35,613 bases of DNA from Bacteroidota bacterium. Lineage in GTDB: Bacteria; Bacteroidota; Bacteroidia; AKYH767-A; OLB10. Shown here in pieces: positions 35,517 to 35,613 of this stretch (positions within the stretch are counted from its first letter, which is position 1; each line of letters starts with the position of its first letter). The position numbers were made by a program, and so were the translations under genes. Location: positions 1 through 35,613 of the forward strand of contig JANXSD010000156.1 of assembly GCA_025352785.1 (NCBI GenBank). The letters are read 5' to 3'. The notes beneath the pieces were generated by a model. The model ran no database searches. It was not told the DNA's origin and saw nothing but the letters and a program-made list of their open reading frames with translations.

Positions 35517-35613
35517 TTTTTTGTTCATTTCTTTTTTACGCAAAAAAGAAACGAACCAAAGAAAAAGGCGCAAGCAAAACCAACCAACAATTAAACACTA
35601 TTCTAATTACATC
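35517..35613. repeat. Direct repeat B, copy 2, cut by the window end
   Basis: Identical over 97 bases to 34901-34997, including the hairpin (35523-35556), and it runs to the last base of the window. The true copy may continue past the end. Confidence 0.9.

Noticed and set aside
34807-35613. Repeated sequences considered as a CRISPR array
   Set aside because: There are only two copies of each long unit, about 615 bases apart, with no regular short spacers and no cas genes.
1-35613. tRNA, rRNA, integrase, transposase or prophage genes
   Set aside because: I saw none of the expected structures or motifs on either strand.

Overview
The window is AT-rich DNA from a member of the Bacteroidota. 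Three signs support this. Several secreted proteins end in type IX secretion (T9SS) C-terminal domains of type A and type B. Shine-Dalgarno sites are almost absent, while TAnnTTTG boxes (the Bacteroidota -7 element) lie in front of several genes. There is also an aryl-polyene/flexirubin-like biosynthetic locus. Class or family cannot be fixed from the sequence alone; Flavobacteriia- or Chitinophagia-like lineages both fit. The window end falls inside a perfect 97-bp repeat, which looks like a contig edge.

Region 1 (1-306, minus) is the first 102 codons of a secreted protein cut by the window start. Region 2 (429-15825, minus) is one tightly packed run of 14 genes. In transcription order they are: an N-terminal-only ketoacyl synthase, an acyl carrier protein, a complete ketoacyl synthase, a degenerate ketoacyl synthase (chain-length-factor-like), a polysaccharide deacetylase, LolA, a LolB-like lipoprotein, a hotdog dehydratase, a GT2/DUF2062 glycosyltransferase, a trifunctional MMPL exporter/acyltransferase/methyltransferase, a retinol-saturase/CrtI-like FAD oxidoreductase, a C45-type Ntn hydrolase, holo-ACP synthase and a PaaK-like AMP-forming acyl-CoA ligase. 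Neighbours overlap or are separated by 0-5 bases, so the run is almost certainly one transcript. Read together, an acyl starter is activated, an ACP is charged by AcpS, the synthase pair builds a (poly)unsaturated chain, the product is further desaturated, glycosylated, acylated and methylated, and the MMPL/LolA/lipoprotein set moves it to the outer membrane. This matches aryl polyene and flexirubin loci. However, the window has no ketoreductase, no aromatic amino-acid ammonia lyase and no DarA/DarB pair, so the product is uncertain.

Region 3 (about 15.83-16.01 kb) is a divergent promoter region with an 11-bp perfect inverted repeat whose arms each contain a TAAATTTG box. Region 4 (16-26 kb, plus) holds an unrecognised secreted protein and three T9SS cargo proteins: a PKD/jelly-roll-like protein, a kelch/galactose-oxidase-like protein with many Ig-like modules, and a small leucine-rich-repeat protein whose signal peptide is thrown out of frame at an 8-T run. 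Clear hairpin terminators follow three of the plus-strand genes. Region 5 is a type 1 isopentenyl-diphosphate isomerase (26.1 kb). Region 6 (27.0-34.8 kb) encodes a 2585-residue cell-surface protein of about 17 PKD and 10 Ig-like modules with a gliding-motility-type C-terminal domain; its modules show a higher-order duplication. Region 7 (34.8-35.6 kb) is repeat-rich: two long hairpin repeats, several dispersed short repeat motifs and one doubtful small cysteine-rich ORF.
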